Source: Setaria digitata (taxonomy: Eukaryota; Nematoda; Chromadorea; Rhabditida; Setariidae). Taken from it: a stretch of 64,000 bases of DNA. A program made the position numbers and the translations under genes. Below the pieces are notes generated by a model. It ran no database searches and was not told the DNA's origin. It saw only the letters and a program-made list of their open reading frames with translations. The stretch spans positions 27,298 to 91,297 of the forward strand of contig RCAB01000255.1 in NCBI GenBank assembly GCA_003640385.1, written 5' to 3'. Below are positions 40,501 through 53,820 of the stretch, one piece after another (within the stretch, counting starts at the first letter, position 1; every line of letters starts with the position of its first letter).

Positions 40501-43500
40501 TCAAAATGAACGAGTGCATAAAAAATATAATGTGATTTTTCTTTTTTTTTTTTGTGGAAGAAGGAAAAAGAAGGTAAAAGTTTGGTGGGAAATAGTAAAT
40601 TTTGGAAGATAAGTGTTCTATGTGCATCTAAAATATAGAAATTGATCGGTTTTTTTTTTTTTTTCCTTCAACTCAATCTTCTTTTCACTTTCGCCAAAAG
40701 GAAAGACGGAAAAAACTAATTGCAAACATTGAGTTCCTTGGAAAATTGTCACTTTTTGAAAAACTTTTTGCTGCGAAAAAGAGAAGTCCAAAAAACTTAA
40801 GCTTTTCTATCATAGTAAAATGGGAGAATAACTTTCTGTCTGATTAACTAAGTCTATACGAAATGGTTTTCATTTCATTTTTTCCTCATTCATACATACA
40901 AATAAGTAAGTTCCTTAGATAACACTTAAAATAGTAACTAATGAATGAACAGGTGTGTTTGTGTGTGTGTGTGTTTTTTTTTTCACACCACACAATTAAT
41001 GAATTATCGTCCTAGGTTTGCATACAAAACTCGGAGATAATTTATAATAATTGGTTGAGACTGATGAAAAAAATTAAAAGCTGGAAATTCTCATATTGCC
41101 AACAACATCATTAATTTATTCAATCAAAAGACCCAGAATATAAACATTATTAATTAAGGTAAAAACCGGAAATACAAGGGATTTTCAGTGTCAAAATGTG
41201 AGCTATAAATAGTTTAAATGAGTTCACAAAATTAGTCAAATGGCTAGAAAAAAGAAAGAAATCTTTGTTCAAAAAAAAAAACGAATTATTATACACGAAA
41301 AAAACTTTCTTTTTTTTGTCTGATCTAGTGCTTATGAATTCAGTCTTAAAATAGTTACTGCTTGAACGAAAGCCTAACCATATAGATTTGTTAAAAAAAG
41401 AAAAGAAAAAAAACAGATAACTAAAAATAAAATAAATTTGTCATAGACATTCCTGGAAGTAAATGATGACAAACAAAATGATTTCTTGAAAAAATTTTTC
41501 AATATTGGCTGCAACGAAAAAGCGGATGGTTCAGTTCTAAATACAATATTCATAAATTATATTTCAAAAAAAAAAATGCAAGAACTGTTGGATAAGTCAC
41601 AACATGGAAATGAATAGTGTACCGTTGAAAAGTAGAAAAATACAGCCTTAAATTTCATAGAAAAGTTCTACAAACAGTCTAGCTAGCAGTTACAAGGAGA
41701 AATGGCTTAAGCTAAGAACTGTGGAGGGATAATAAGTGGTAAATTAAACGCTCCAGAAAAAAATTAGTATTTGTGCAAAATGAATCACAGGAGTGAAATA
41801 AGGGACTTCAGGTAGACAGAGAGCTGAGGAAGGTTAGTAAAGTGGACAGTGAAGAGGAAAGTCTTCGTAAAGAACTAAGTAAACGAACATTTTACAAAGA
41901 GTTGCTAGACCTCTTAGATGCAAATACTGTCTACTTTTATACTTCCTTTCTTGAACAAAGACCGATAAAAATTCTCAAACTAAATAAGTCATTTTCATTT
42001 TTCAGTGACTTTAGGATTAGAAACTTCCATGTTAAATAAGAATTTTCCTGATACTATCAGGGCAGATGACACCCCGAAAAAAAAAATAAAGTGAACCTGT
42101 TGTTGTATCATATCAGAAAAGGAGAAAACCGGCTTCTGCAAATGTGTGCAGCTTGAATACCTGACCCCAAAGATATGAGTACAATTTCTGGATTGTATTT
42201 ACCTTTCGTTTTATACATCGCAAGGAACTAATTTTTGTCAGCAATATTTGGCATCAGGGATGAGAAATACGAAAGTTTCTTGTCAGTGATATCAACAGCT
42301 CCCTCTAACATTTCAACAGATCATAATTTACATTCAAAAGAAAATAAAAAAAACTCTTTTATTAAAGAATCAGCAGATTACGTAAAGTGATTATGAATCC
42401 CTCCCTTATCAGTTGATAGTGGAATTACTCCGATAAGATAATGAATTCGACCGGTTCTTTAGTTTCGACATTGCTATCTGAAATGGTTAGCTGCATTTCT
42501 ACGTACCGATATGATATAGTGTATATTTCAAGACAGGTAACCGGAATACTGCCTTCTCTTTTCTTCCACCGAAAACTTCCCCGGAATAACTGTGACACAA
42601 CAAGAACGATTATTAATTCATATTAATTATCTCAATTTATGTTGGCCCAATTCATTTCTGGTTCATTAATCACGAAATTATCAAAGATAACTCTTTTGAA
42701 TCGGAAATAATTGACTGACTTAACCTCATTCAATTTTGAATTATTCATCAGTTAGATATACAAAATTGTGCTATTTGATGAAAATTTTCAGTTCCCCAAT
42801 TTGTGTGTTCCGTTGATTCCGTAAAAACGAAGTTCGACTGCAATGCATGTGGATCATCATTATTTTTTATCATTAATTTTCGAAATTATGACATTTTCCG
42901 ATTGTCTGTATGGACGAATTCCGGTAAATTACATAATGCGGAAGCAGTGCATTTATTACTGGACCACTCCATCCGTCTATATTTCAGGTCACGTAAACAC
43001 ACATCCACCTCACTCCCCAATACTGAAACTCAGCGTCCGGAACGACTCCCACGCCTCCTCTACAATGATGTCTCATTAATTAAGGTTCAGACAGTAGCAG
43101 TTAAGCTGTTCTCGTGCTCTGTGATTCCTGAGACATTCTTGGCGGTGCTCCAACTACCTTGGCTCTCCTCCATCGCTTACATGGACAGACATGCATACAT
43201 CATGTTGATGAGTGTGTAAATTGAAATGTGTGCTTCACTGGATGCTCTCACAAAGGTGCACTCTCTCTAGTCTCTCTATGTCTTCTCTCTAACCATTAAG
43301 CTGCATAATGTTCGTTCCTCTTCCTCACTTCCTTCACTCTTTCCGACAGCATGTTACTCCAACATATCACTAGTAAACGTTTGGACACGCATTCATCCGG
43401 GCCATTGATTCACGTCTACGTGGTGTCTGTACGTGGTCTGATTCTGTTCACGGCGGTAATTCTAGCTTGTCCTGTTTTGTAGCTAGAAGCATGTGTCTGT

Positions 43501-46500
43501 GAGATCCGATTGACTCCTATCGTCCGTGGTTCTCCACTTTCCGCGTGTGCGTGCGTATGAGTTATACGCGCGAGTTCATGTCTATGTGTAGCCATACAGT
43601 TATCTTTGAGCTTCATGGCAATACTTTGTTAAAGTATTGCGTGAACACACGTACGCAGTTGCCTTTTTCTTTTGTAAATTGAAAAGTGTAGAAGGAGAAG
43701 AAAGTGGGGAGGGAAACGGTGTTATAATTACCTGTTCATTAACAAGAAAGAAACATCGGTTTGATGTGGTAATTATAGCGCAGTAATTATAATGAACTAC
43801 ATAGATGAGTGTGTTTCTGAAGCTTTATTAGATTTGTTCACTTGTTGAGTGAGGAAATTTCAATGATTCGCATGAACGAATTTCGAAAACGAAACAGGTA
43901 ATCCAATATTCGTCAGGCTACTTTTTTTTGCGCTCTTTTTAGTGCATTTCAGGACTCAAAATAAAGGGGATGTTGGGACCATGTATCTTATTTGAACCGA
44001 TCAGAAAGATCGAACTGCTGCATTAAATTCTGTCCTCTATAATGGTAAGTTGAAACTTCTGTATTTTCTATCAATTGTTGTAATGGCACAGTAATTTTAG
44101 ATTCCCTGAACCAAGTTTTTTCAATTAAATTTCAGATTCCATCAAATTAAATAGCCTTGTTTATATTTTTTTTTTTACCTTTTATCTTACATTTAATCAT
44201 TTCTGACTAGATTTCTTCTATTCTTCCATGTTGCAATTTAAAAATTTGTCCCATGTAGTTCAAAACAAGGATTCTCGTCTGTTTCTTGGTTTCCGCCCGA
44301 ATCACTTCATTATTCACTATATCTCATCTACCGATAATGGTAGATACGGTAGTAGTATATAAATGCTTTGCGGAAGCTCATGATGATAGAGCCTGACTAT
44401 GAAATCATCCCTTTCTTTTTAATTGTTTGTTACATTGACAGTGATTCTGACCGCTTTAGCCATATGTCATTTTCCATTAAATATTTTACCATATATTATT
44501 ACCTCCACATCGGGCGACTAGAGTTCAAATACCTTCTTGTCTTGGTCTGTTCGGTCTTCGCAACATTTAGTTCCGGTACATTTTGACTGATCTTTAGCGA
44601 CTTACTGACTTATTTTAGTTTCCCCACCATTTCAGCTACCACAATACCAGCCAGTGTTTGAAAGTTTTTCGTGGATTTGCGGTAACCGACGGCTTTCATA
44701 ATCCTTTTGTCATATTTCCCAACTTTTCTTCTAAGATTTTTTGCTTTTACAATGAGCATGTGATGACCCTACATTCAGTATTCTGCGTCGTGCAATTTAA
44801 GGTTTATTCCAGCCTTTTATGCGTCTGTAATGTCCTTTGTTATTTATATATCTACTAGTTAGTGTATATTTTGAGGAGTGAAAGAAATCAACATTGTTAG
44901 GGTTGTCACCATCATTCATTATCTAGTTCTGATTTGTAGAGGTTTTATCATCATTTTATGAAATTACTGGAGGCTTCTTTCAGTGCCGTCTTAAAAAGTG
45001 ACTTTATTAGGAATAATTAATTTATTTTGATAGCAGACTGTAAAATTGTTTATATAGTGTCAAAGTGATGACGAATTTGCAAATCATTTTTTTCGAGTAA
45101 TGTTATACTTCCATAATCCGTTAGCCCGATACGAGGAATTTAACATTCTCTTAGTGTGATTGTAAGGGCTCTTACAGTTGTTTGATTAGATTCTTCGGGT
45201 ATGTTCGCCATTTGTTTAGTTAGATTTGATGACATGGGATAAATTTGTTTGCCCACCCATTTGATGAGTTGTCCAAGTTTACTCAGCTCGCCAAATCTTT
45301 AGAATTACCAAAGTTCTTATCATAATACCGAATTTCACTCGTTCATTGTCTTTCCACGTTTTGGAGATTAATAGTTGAATTCTTAGTGTTTTACATGTCA
45401 TCCTGTTTGTGACAGGTGTGTTAATTTCGATTACTTAGAATTATCTGACTTCAGACCAGATATTAAGAGAACGATTTCCTGGCAGTTGTGTTGGGTCGCC
45501 GAGACAGTACCACTCAGGACAGATTTTATAAGATAATATCCAGTACAGCGCAAATGATTTACACAGAGATACACTGTTGGACGAAAAGAGAAAAAATTCT
45601 TTGATATTAAAGATAAATGCCGATTCACCAATGTGTAAGATTGACAATAAACACTGTTGTTGTAATCCGAAATTGCTGGTTGTGCCTTCTAGTTATTCTC
45701 AAAAATTTCGCTGGTTTAATGACAGTAAATTTCGATTTTCCACTAAGCTGATTATGTCTCACGTCAACGGTATCGTAGATTATGCTTGGGGATTAAATCT
45801 CTATTTGTGATTAATAGAATTGGTCAACTGCCGCATCATTGTTCATGGATCTGTTTGCATAGAACGTAGAAGCTATCACTGTTTCCACTTGAAGTGACTA
45901 ACTGCAAAATTTTTGCGTGACATTTTCCACTTTTGTAAATGACTTGAAAATGGTACTGAGTGTATTTAGTAAAGACACAACATTGATGAAATAGTGAATA
46001 CGCTGCCGTAGTTTGTGCATGCTTTCAGGTTGGACTCATCCATTACTGCGTGCCTTCACGTAGTTCATTGTTGCGTGAAGAGAAGTGATTCCTTTCAGTA
46101 ACTGCTTCGGAAACAGTACTGAGTTACAGTCCGTCACTCGCTAGGCTGTTAATCAAACCTTCTGTACTAGGCATTTGCTCCTTTCGACTCGCGTGAATGG
46201 GACGAGAGAAAGGAATTAGCTTTGTAGGATCGGCTGATGATGTATGTGTGTATATGGTTTTGCGAGCTCGTCATCATTTCCTCGTGCACACAACTTTCTC
46301 CTCACCACCATATAGACTCATACAACAGTAGTTGGTGGCTTTTTTGCTCCTCTCATTTACATTGTTCCCCGCAAATGTATGATTGCTCCCACGCCTTTAA
46401 CACCCCCTCCCATCCTTAAAAAAAATATTGTCTGTTGAAATTCGTCACACATATTTTGTATCTGTATGTTCTTTTGTTGTGCATTCACAACTCCTTCATT

Positions 46501-46945
46501 GTCCACTCAAAGTTTTTCGACTTTTTTTGATTCACGAGGACATCATTTAAAGCTGAAGAAGAAAGGAGAAGAAAAAAGTTTGAGGAAGTACTTGGAGATG
46601 CAAGTTTGTTTTTATTTCAATAAGCTTTGGATTATGTGTTGACAATTTGATTGGAGCGTTTTATATTATGTTTGCATGTCTCTCAGAAAAGTAAGGTATC
46701 AGAACCGATTGCAGGTCGTACACCACATCATAGTCTGCTGTGATGGTTCTCTCCTTAACTTGATTCTAAAATGACCACGCAACTAACTCATAAAGGTGAT
46801 TTTTGGTGCTATTAGGGAAATTGTTTCTGAGGGACTATATAAGAATTGTATAAGTTTCGGAATTTATGAATCCATCAAGATATATCTTGAGGAATATCGC
46901 GCCTATTTTTTCGGCTAAATGCTGAAAGGAAAAGTTTATCTTTTC

Positions 46946-46997
46946 TCTATTGTGTAGTGAAACGAACAAATAGACGATTTGGGGATTTGGAATTTGA
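46946..46997 (+). promoter_or_regulatory. Probable trans-splice acceptor and short 5' leader of the Smad gene
   Basis: A pyrimidine-rich TCTCTATTGTGTAG ends at 46957, followed by 40 bases before the ATG at 46998. The codon immediately before that ATG is TGA. Coding sequence therefore cannot be spliced in from further upstream through this AG, which fits a spliced-leader acceptor at the true 5' end of the mRNA. Confidence 0.5.
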
Positions 46998-49731
<2,734 letters not shown>

Positions 49732-49829
49732 TCCATTTTCTTAACTAATTGGCCACAGTTGTTTTTTATTTTGCTATTGTGTATTATTTTTGAATTGTAT
49801 TGTACTGCATCCGGTTTTTTTTCCAAGAA

Positions 49830-51054
49830 ATGTGTCTTTTTTTTAATCAAGAAAAAGTTGTAGCTGAATTCATAATTAATGTAAGTAATATATCGTTAAA
49901 TACTTATGTTTGATTTGTCTAGCTTTTTCCGGTATTAGAAAATTCATTTTTTATATTTCTTGGTATTTTATACCCTCAAAGATTGGCAGAGCACTAAGGA
50001 GAGAAAGCGTCGTAAAGCCAGTGACAGCTGCATCACAGTCGCAGATTTACTGGTATGGTAAGTTTTTTTTTTTTTTTTTTTTTTCATTCTTTTAAATTCT
50101 ATCTCTTTGGAATTTTCATTTTTCTGATTTTGCTCATCATTTCTAGGCCATAAGGGTGTTTGATGTTTGTACTCTCTGTTGCCAACTTTATTGCTAGGTC
50201 AAACCTGGGAACATTTTTCTTGAAGCTTCTTATGGATAGTGGGGTCACTGTCCAAAGGTTCATAATTACAGGCGAGATCATGGCAGACTCTAAAAAGATA
50301 GGCTGATTGTACGATTGATGATTAATAGTGGAAGGTTGAAAACTGAATACTTCGTCAGTTAGACCTGGAGATAGACTTCTCCTTACTGATGGGAGATCTG
50401 CTTATTTTATAATAATCCCTATAACGGTCGTAGACTGCTGTTAGTACAAAGCGAAAGTTTGGATTTTTATTTGCTTGCCCAATTTCCTTTGTAGTTCTTT
50501 TTCGTCTGTAACTGCTCAAAGATACTTTCTTTTAAAATTTGTTTTATAGCGGTCATCTTAACTGTTGTACTTGTTTTCCATTTACGAGCCTTTTTTTTTT
50601 TTTTTTTTTTTTTTGTAACCATTCTTCATAAGATTTTTATTTATTTACATTTTTTTTTTTATTTTTTAGGAAATTGTGATTTCTCATTTTGCAAAGTATT
50701 GATGGTTTATGGTTACATATCTCTCCTATTTTAAAGCAACTTTTTATGTAATTGCATATATTTTAACCTTATATTGTTTAATATTTTGTTTCATACAAAT
50801 TGCAGTATTTATTATTAATTCGAATATTAAAATTTAATTAGTAGCTATAATGGCTTTTGCTTTTGAAAAACCTAATCTGGACAAAATGAACTAACTGATT
50901 TTTGGATTAATGTAGAGCCATCTTTGCGTCGGAAATATATGGATCTAACATCTTATACGCGGTTTTATTGGCTAAAGAAGTCAGCGTTATCTGACCTAAT
51001 CCAACGTAAGTAAGGATGGTTGGCCAAGATGTTTACCAGTTTCTTTTAGGCTGA
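49830..51054 (+). CDS. Doubtful small spliced gene just downstream of the Smad gene
   Basis: Exons 49830-49880, 49982-50057, 50916-51005 and 51050-51054 join in phase into about 73 codons. Three consecutive donors are perfect GTAAGT, and the last acceptor is TTCTTTTAG. The peptide starts MCLFFNQEKVVAEFIIN, continues with RALRRESVVKPVTAAS, and ends SALSDLIQR before TGA. It is basic and no family was recognised. The start is weak: the first exon sits only 99 bases after the Smad stop, and exon 2 could have another acceptor. It might instead be an alternative Smad 3' region or a downstream operon member. An intron of about 860 bases holds a long poly(T) tract at 50,591-50,614. Confidence 0.35.
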
Positions 51055-51434
51055 TTTTACGATTGATTAATGTGTTTGATGATGATAAATTCCTTTGTCC
51101 ATGAATTTAAGTGGAATAGACCTCTGCATTAATTTTGTAAATTAACTCGTCACTGCTCATGAAGAGGATGCTGTTCGCAGCAAAAATTATCTTCGAACAT
51201 ATTTATTACTCGTCTTATCAATTTTCAAAGCTTTAACGTTAAAAGATTATTCACACTAATTTTATGATAATCGGTTTCATGTTCTGGAGCACAGTTAGTT
51301 TCGGATCAATTCTCCTCGATTATAAATATCCCGGATGAAAGATTCTCTAATTACGAATATGTCCTGCTACTGAATGATACAGTTGTGCTCTCCATCTAAT
51401 CGTTGTATTGATGAAAGAAACGTAACTTAAAAAA
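51055..51434. other. Convergent intergenic spacer
   Basis: About 380 bases lie between the last plus-strand exon and the poly(A) signal of the minus-strand collagen gene. It is AT-rich and nothing else was recognised. Confidence 0.6.
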
Positions 51435-51440
51435 TTTATT
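51435..51440 (-). terminator. Poly(A) signal of the first cuticle collagen gene
   Basis: AATAAA on the minus strand, about 88 bases downstream of the TAA at 51528. Confidence 0.6.
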
Positions 51441-51527
51441 TGGTTCTTGTTAATAACTATATGACAAGACAAAATGGCAGTCTGATATAAGGATGAGACT
51501 TTGAATGATATATTTCTGAGAAACCAT

Positions 51528-53293
51528 TTAACGACGAGTACCATCTTCGAAGAATACACCACCGTCGATGGCACAGTACTTCGGACAGATACCTTTTTCA
51601 CCTTGGCTTCCTGGTGGTCCTGGCGGTCCTGGTTGTCCCGGTGCACCATCTGGTCCTGGTTGACCGTCTGGTCCTGGTGGTCCTTTCGGACCAGCTGGAC
51701 CCGGCGCACCATCACTACCTGGCTGTCCTGGCGGTCCTGGTGGTCCTTGTGGTCCTGGTTCTCCTGAAGTTGAAATGGACAATCGAAATATGTTTTCCCA
51801 AAAGTACAACTGTTTGTCAGTGATGCTAAGACGCTTTTGCGCTACCTTCTGATAACGTAAGAAAACTAACCTGGTGGTCCAGGTTCTCCGGGTATAAGCG
51901 GTTCGCTTGGTGCAGGTACTCCAGCATCTCCTGGTGGTCCTGGTGGTCCAGGCTCTCCAACTGGACCTGGTGGTCCTTTCGGTCCTGGTTCGCCTGGTGG
52001 TGCATCTGCTCCCGGTTGACCTGGTATTCCTGGCTCACCAGCATCTCCAGGTGGTCCAGGAGGTCCAGGTGGTCCAGGCGGTCCTGGTGGACAGGGTTTA
52101 CATGGTGGCGGGGTGATTGGTTCACAAGGTTGACTTGGTGGTTTACCAGGATTTCCGGGTAAGCCAGGAGCTCCCGGTTTACCTGGCTTACCGGGTTTAC
52201 CTGGTTGGCCAGCTGGTCCCTGTGCTCCTGGTAAGCAGCATGCATCGCAAGCACCACCCTGCGCTGCCTGATTTCCACTGACACCAACATCACCACCTCC
52301 ATAACCCGCTTGACGTGCAGTACGATTCCTTGCAACAGGAATATTCTTCAGCTCGTGTACTTCTGCCCAGATGTCTTTTGCTGACCCCTAAATGCTTTTT
52401 TTTGTTTGTTTTACTGAAAGTGAGAGAAGGAAATTTGACATTTTTGTTCGAAATAAGAGCATCTCAATTGTAAAACTTTTCTTTTCTGTTGTAAAAATTC
52501 TTTAGTTGTAAACGTAATGTTGACACTATTTCCCGAGAACTGTCCCTGTCGCTCAAGGTCAAAAAATGAAGTTTTTGAGAGTGCAGACAAAGAAGACAAA
52601 CGCATATACTAAGGCAAAGGTGCCACTTCCATCGATCTAATAATATATTACCTTTCCTTTACATAAAACAAGTTACGAAGCTAATAATTAATCTGAGCCA
52701 AATGATGATAAACAGTGATAATTTCCGGAACGGGAAAATATAAGACAGGAAAAGAAACTGGATTCGGTATGCGAAACTCATTTGAATGAGGCATTTTTTT
52801 GACTGCTTAATTTCTCGCCGAAGCTAGAATTTTTAAAAAAAAAGAAAAAAAGAGCACAGCAACACTCTAACCTCACACCATTTCTCATTCATCCCATTAA
52901 TTAAATCTATTTATACTCAACAATAACTTCAAAAAATAATTCAAAAAACAAAAAATTAGCAAAGATAACACTTCCAAATTTCCTTGCTCTATCAATTTAA
53001 GTAGCAGTAATTTCTAATCATTCAGTATCTAATAGGTAAGTTAAGTGAAACAGGTAAAGAAAATGACTGAACGACAAAAGCTATAGTGCATAGATACGTT
53101 GGCGTAGTAAATGATCATTGATGAAGCGTACCCTGCAAAACGTTATTTCGTTGTGCATTTGCCGGCGTACATGATGGACATAGTTGTAAACCATAGGCAA
53201 GGTTACACAAACGGACAATACGGCAACGACGGAAAATGTTACTGCCGAATAGGCCACAAAGCGATACGCCTTGATGCGACTTTCCAAATCCAT
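51528..53293 (-). CDS. Cuticle collagen (three exons)
   Basis: Exons 53293-53132, 52387-51871 and 51763-51528 join in phase (162 + 517 + 236 bases) into 304 residues. The N-terminus [20 protein letters not shown] begins a hydrophobic signal/anchor segment (about 13-37). Then come [18 protein letters not shown] and an arginine-rich block (ARNRTARQ) like the subtilisin-type processing site of cuticle collagens. A Cys cluster (CDACC, then CEP and CKPC) precedes interrupted Gly-X-Y domains, and the protein ends [21 protein letters not shown]. This is the standard nematode cuticular collagen plan: secreted by hypodermis, trimerised, cross-linked through Cys and Tyr. Length is typical of the family. 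The plus-strand frames across the Gly-X-Y exons are shadows. The specific col gene was not assigned. Confidence 0.95.
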
Positions 53294-53390
53294 ACCCCGA
53301 TCGTTGTTGATGTTCTCTTTTCCTTTCTCCTCTTTCGGCAGTAGATGTTGCAGGTCTCGATGATATTTGAATGCTCTGGTCTTCCTACTC

Positions 53391-53400
53391 CCTTATATAC
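53391..53400 (-). promoter_or_regulatory. TATA box of the first cuticle collagen gene
   Basis: GTATATAAGG on the minus strand lies about 98 bases upstream of the ATG at 53293, a typical position for the strongly expressed, stage-pulsed collagen genes. The flank up to about 53.75 kb is less AT-rich than the surroundings and is the likely promoter region. Confidence 0.65.
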
Positions 53401-53752
53401 GATGAGCTGTGCTGCACTTCTAGAACTTGTTTCTGAAGGAGCACGCCCTGATTCGTTCAGCACTTCTTGCTTCCTTGCATTCCTTGCAATCCAACGGCAG
53501 GTTGTTTAATGGCAGTTGCAAAGATCATAAGATGCTGAGAAGTGCGGTGATTGCGCAGGTGAGCAGGTAAACATCGTGAATGGCAAAGCACCTGCAGTAA
53601 TCTCCTTCAGGGCATCTACACACCTTTCCAGTCGCGACACACGCGATACGTTTGCAACCGTCATCTACTCACGACTCTCCATACCTCCCCAGCACTTACT
53701 ACAGAAATTTTCTGCAGCAACAATCTCTGTCTCCGAACTGATCTTACTAACT

Positions 53753-53820
53753 GGACACACACACACACAGACACACACACACACAGACACACACACACAC
53801 ACACGCACACACACACACAC
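53753..53820. repeat. (CA)n microsatellite
   Basis: ACACAC array interrupted by AGAC and ACGC, about 460 bases upstream of the collagen start codon. Confidence 0.95.

Larger units (their letters stand above)
12698..46945. other. 34-kb interval without a recognisable gene
   Basis: This interval lies between the divergently transcribed gon-1 and Smad genes. It is dominated by AT-rich sequence with frequent poly(A)/poly(T) runs. No family-level protein match was recognised in either strand. Short open frames with splice-like borders occur at 14,154-14,246 (+), 21,676-21,780 (-), 30,479-30,613 (+), 31,998-32,084 (+), 33,593-33,767 (+) and 41,812-42,039 (+). Less AT-rich islands lie near 19.7-20.35, 21.4-21.8 and 42.8-43.6 kb. 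These could be small exons in long introns, 5' regulatory DNA or decayed elements. Confidence 0.6.

Noticed and set aside
51501..51823. Plus-strand open frames rich in Trp/Ser or Val/Leu over 51.5-51.8 kb
   Set aside because: They are antisense shadows of the collagen Gly-X-Y exon on the minus strand.
51826..52335. 169-codon minus-strand frame rich in Gln/Asp/His
   Set aside because: It is a shifted frame of the collagen exon 52387-51871; the correct frame reads Gly-X-Y and keeps phase with both neighbours.
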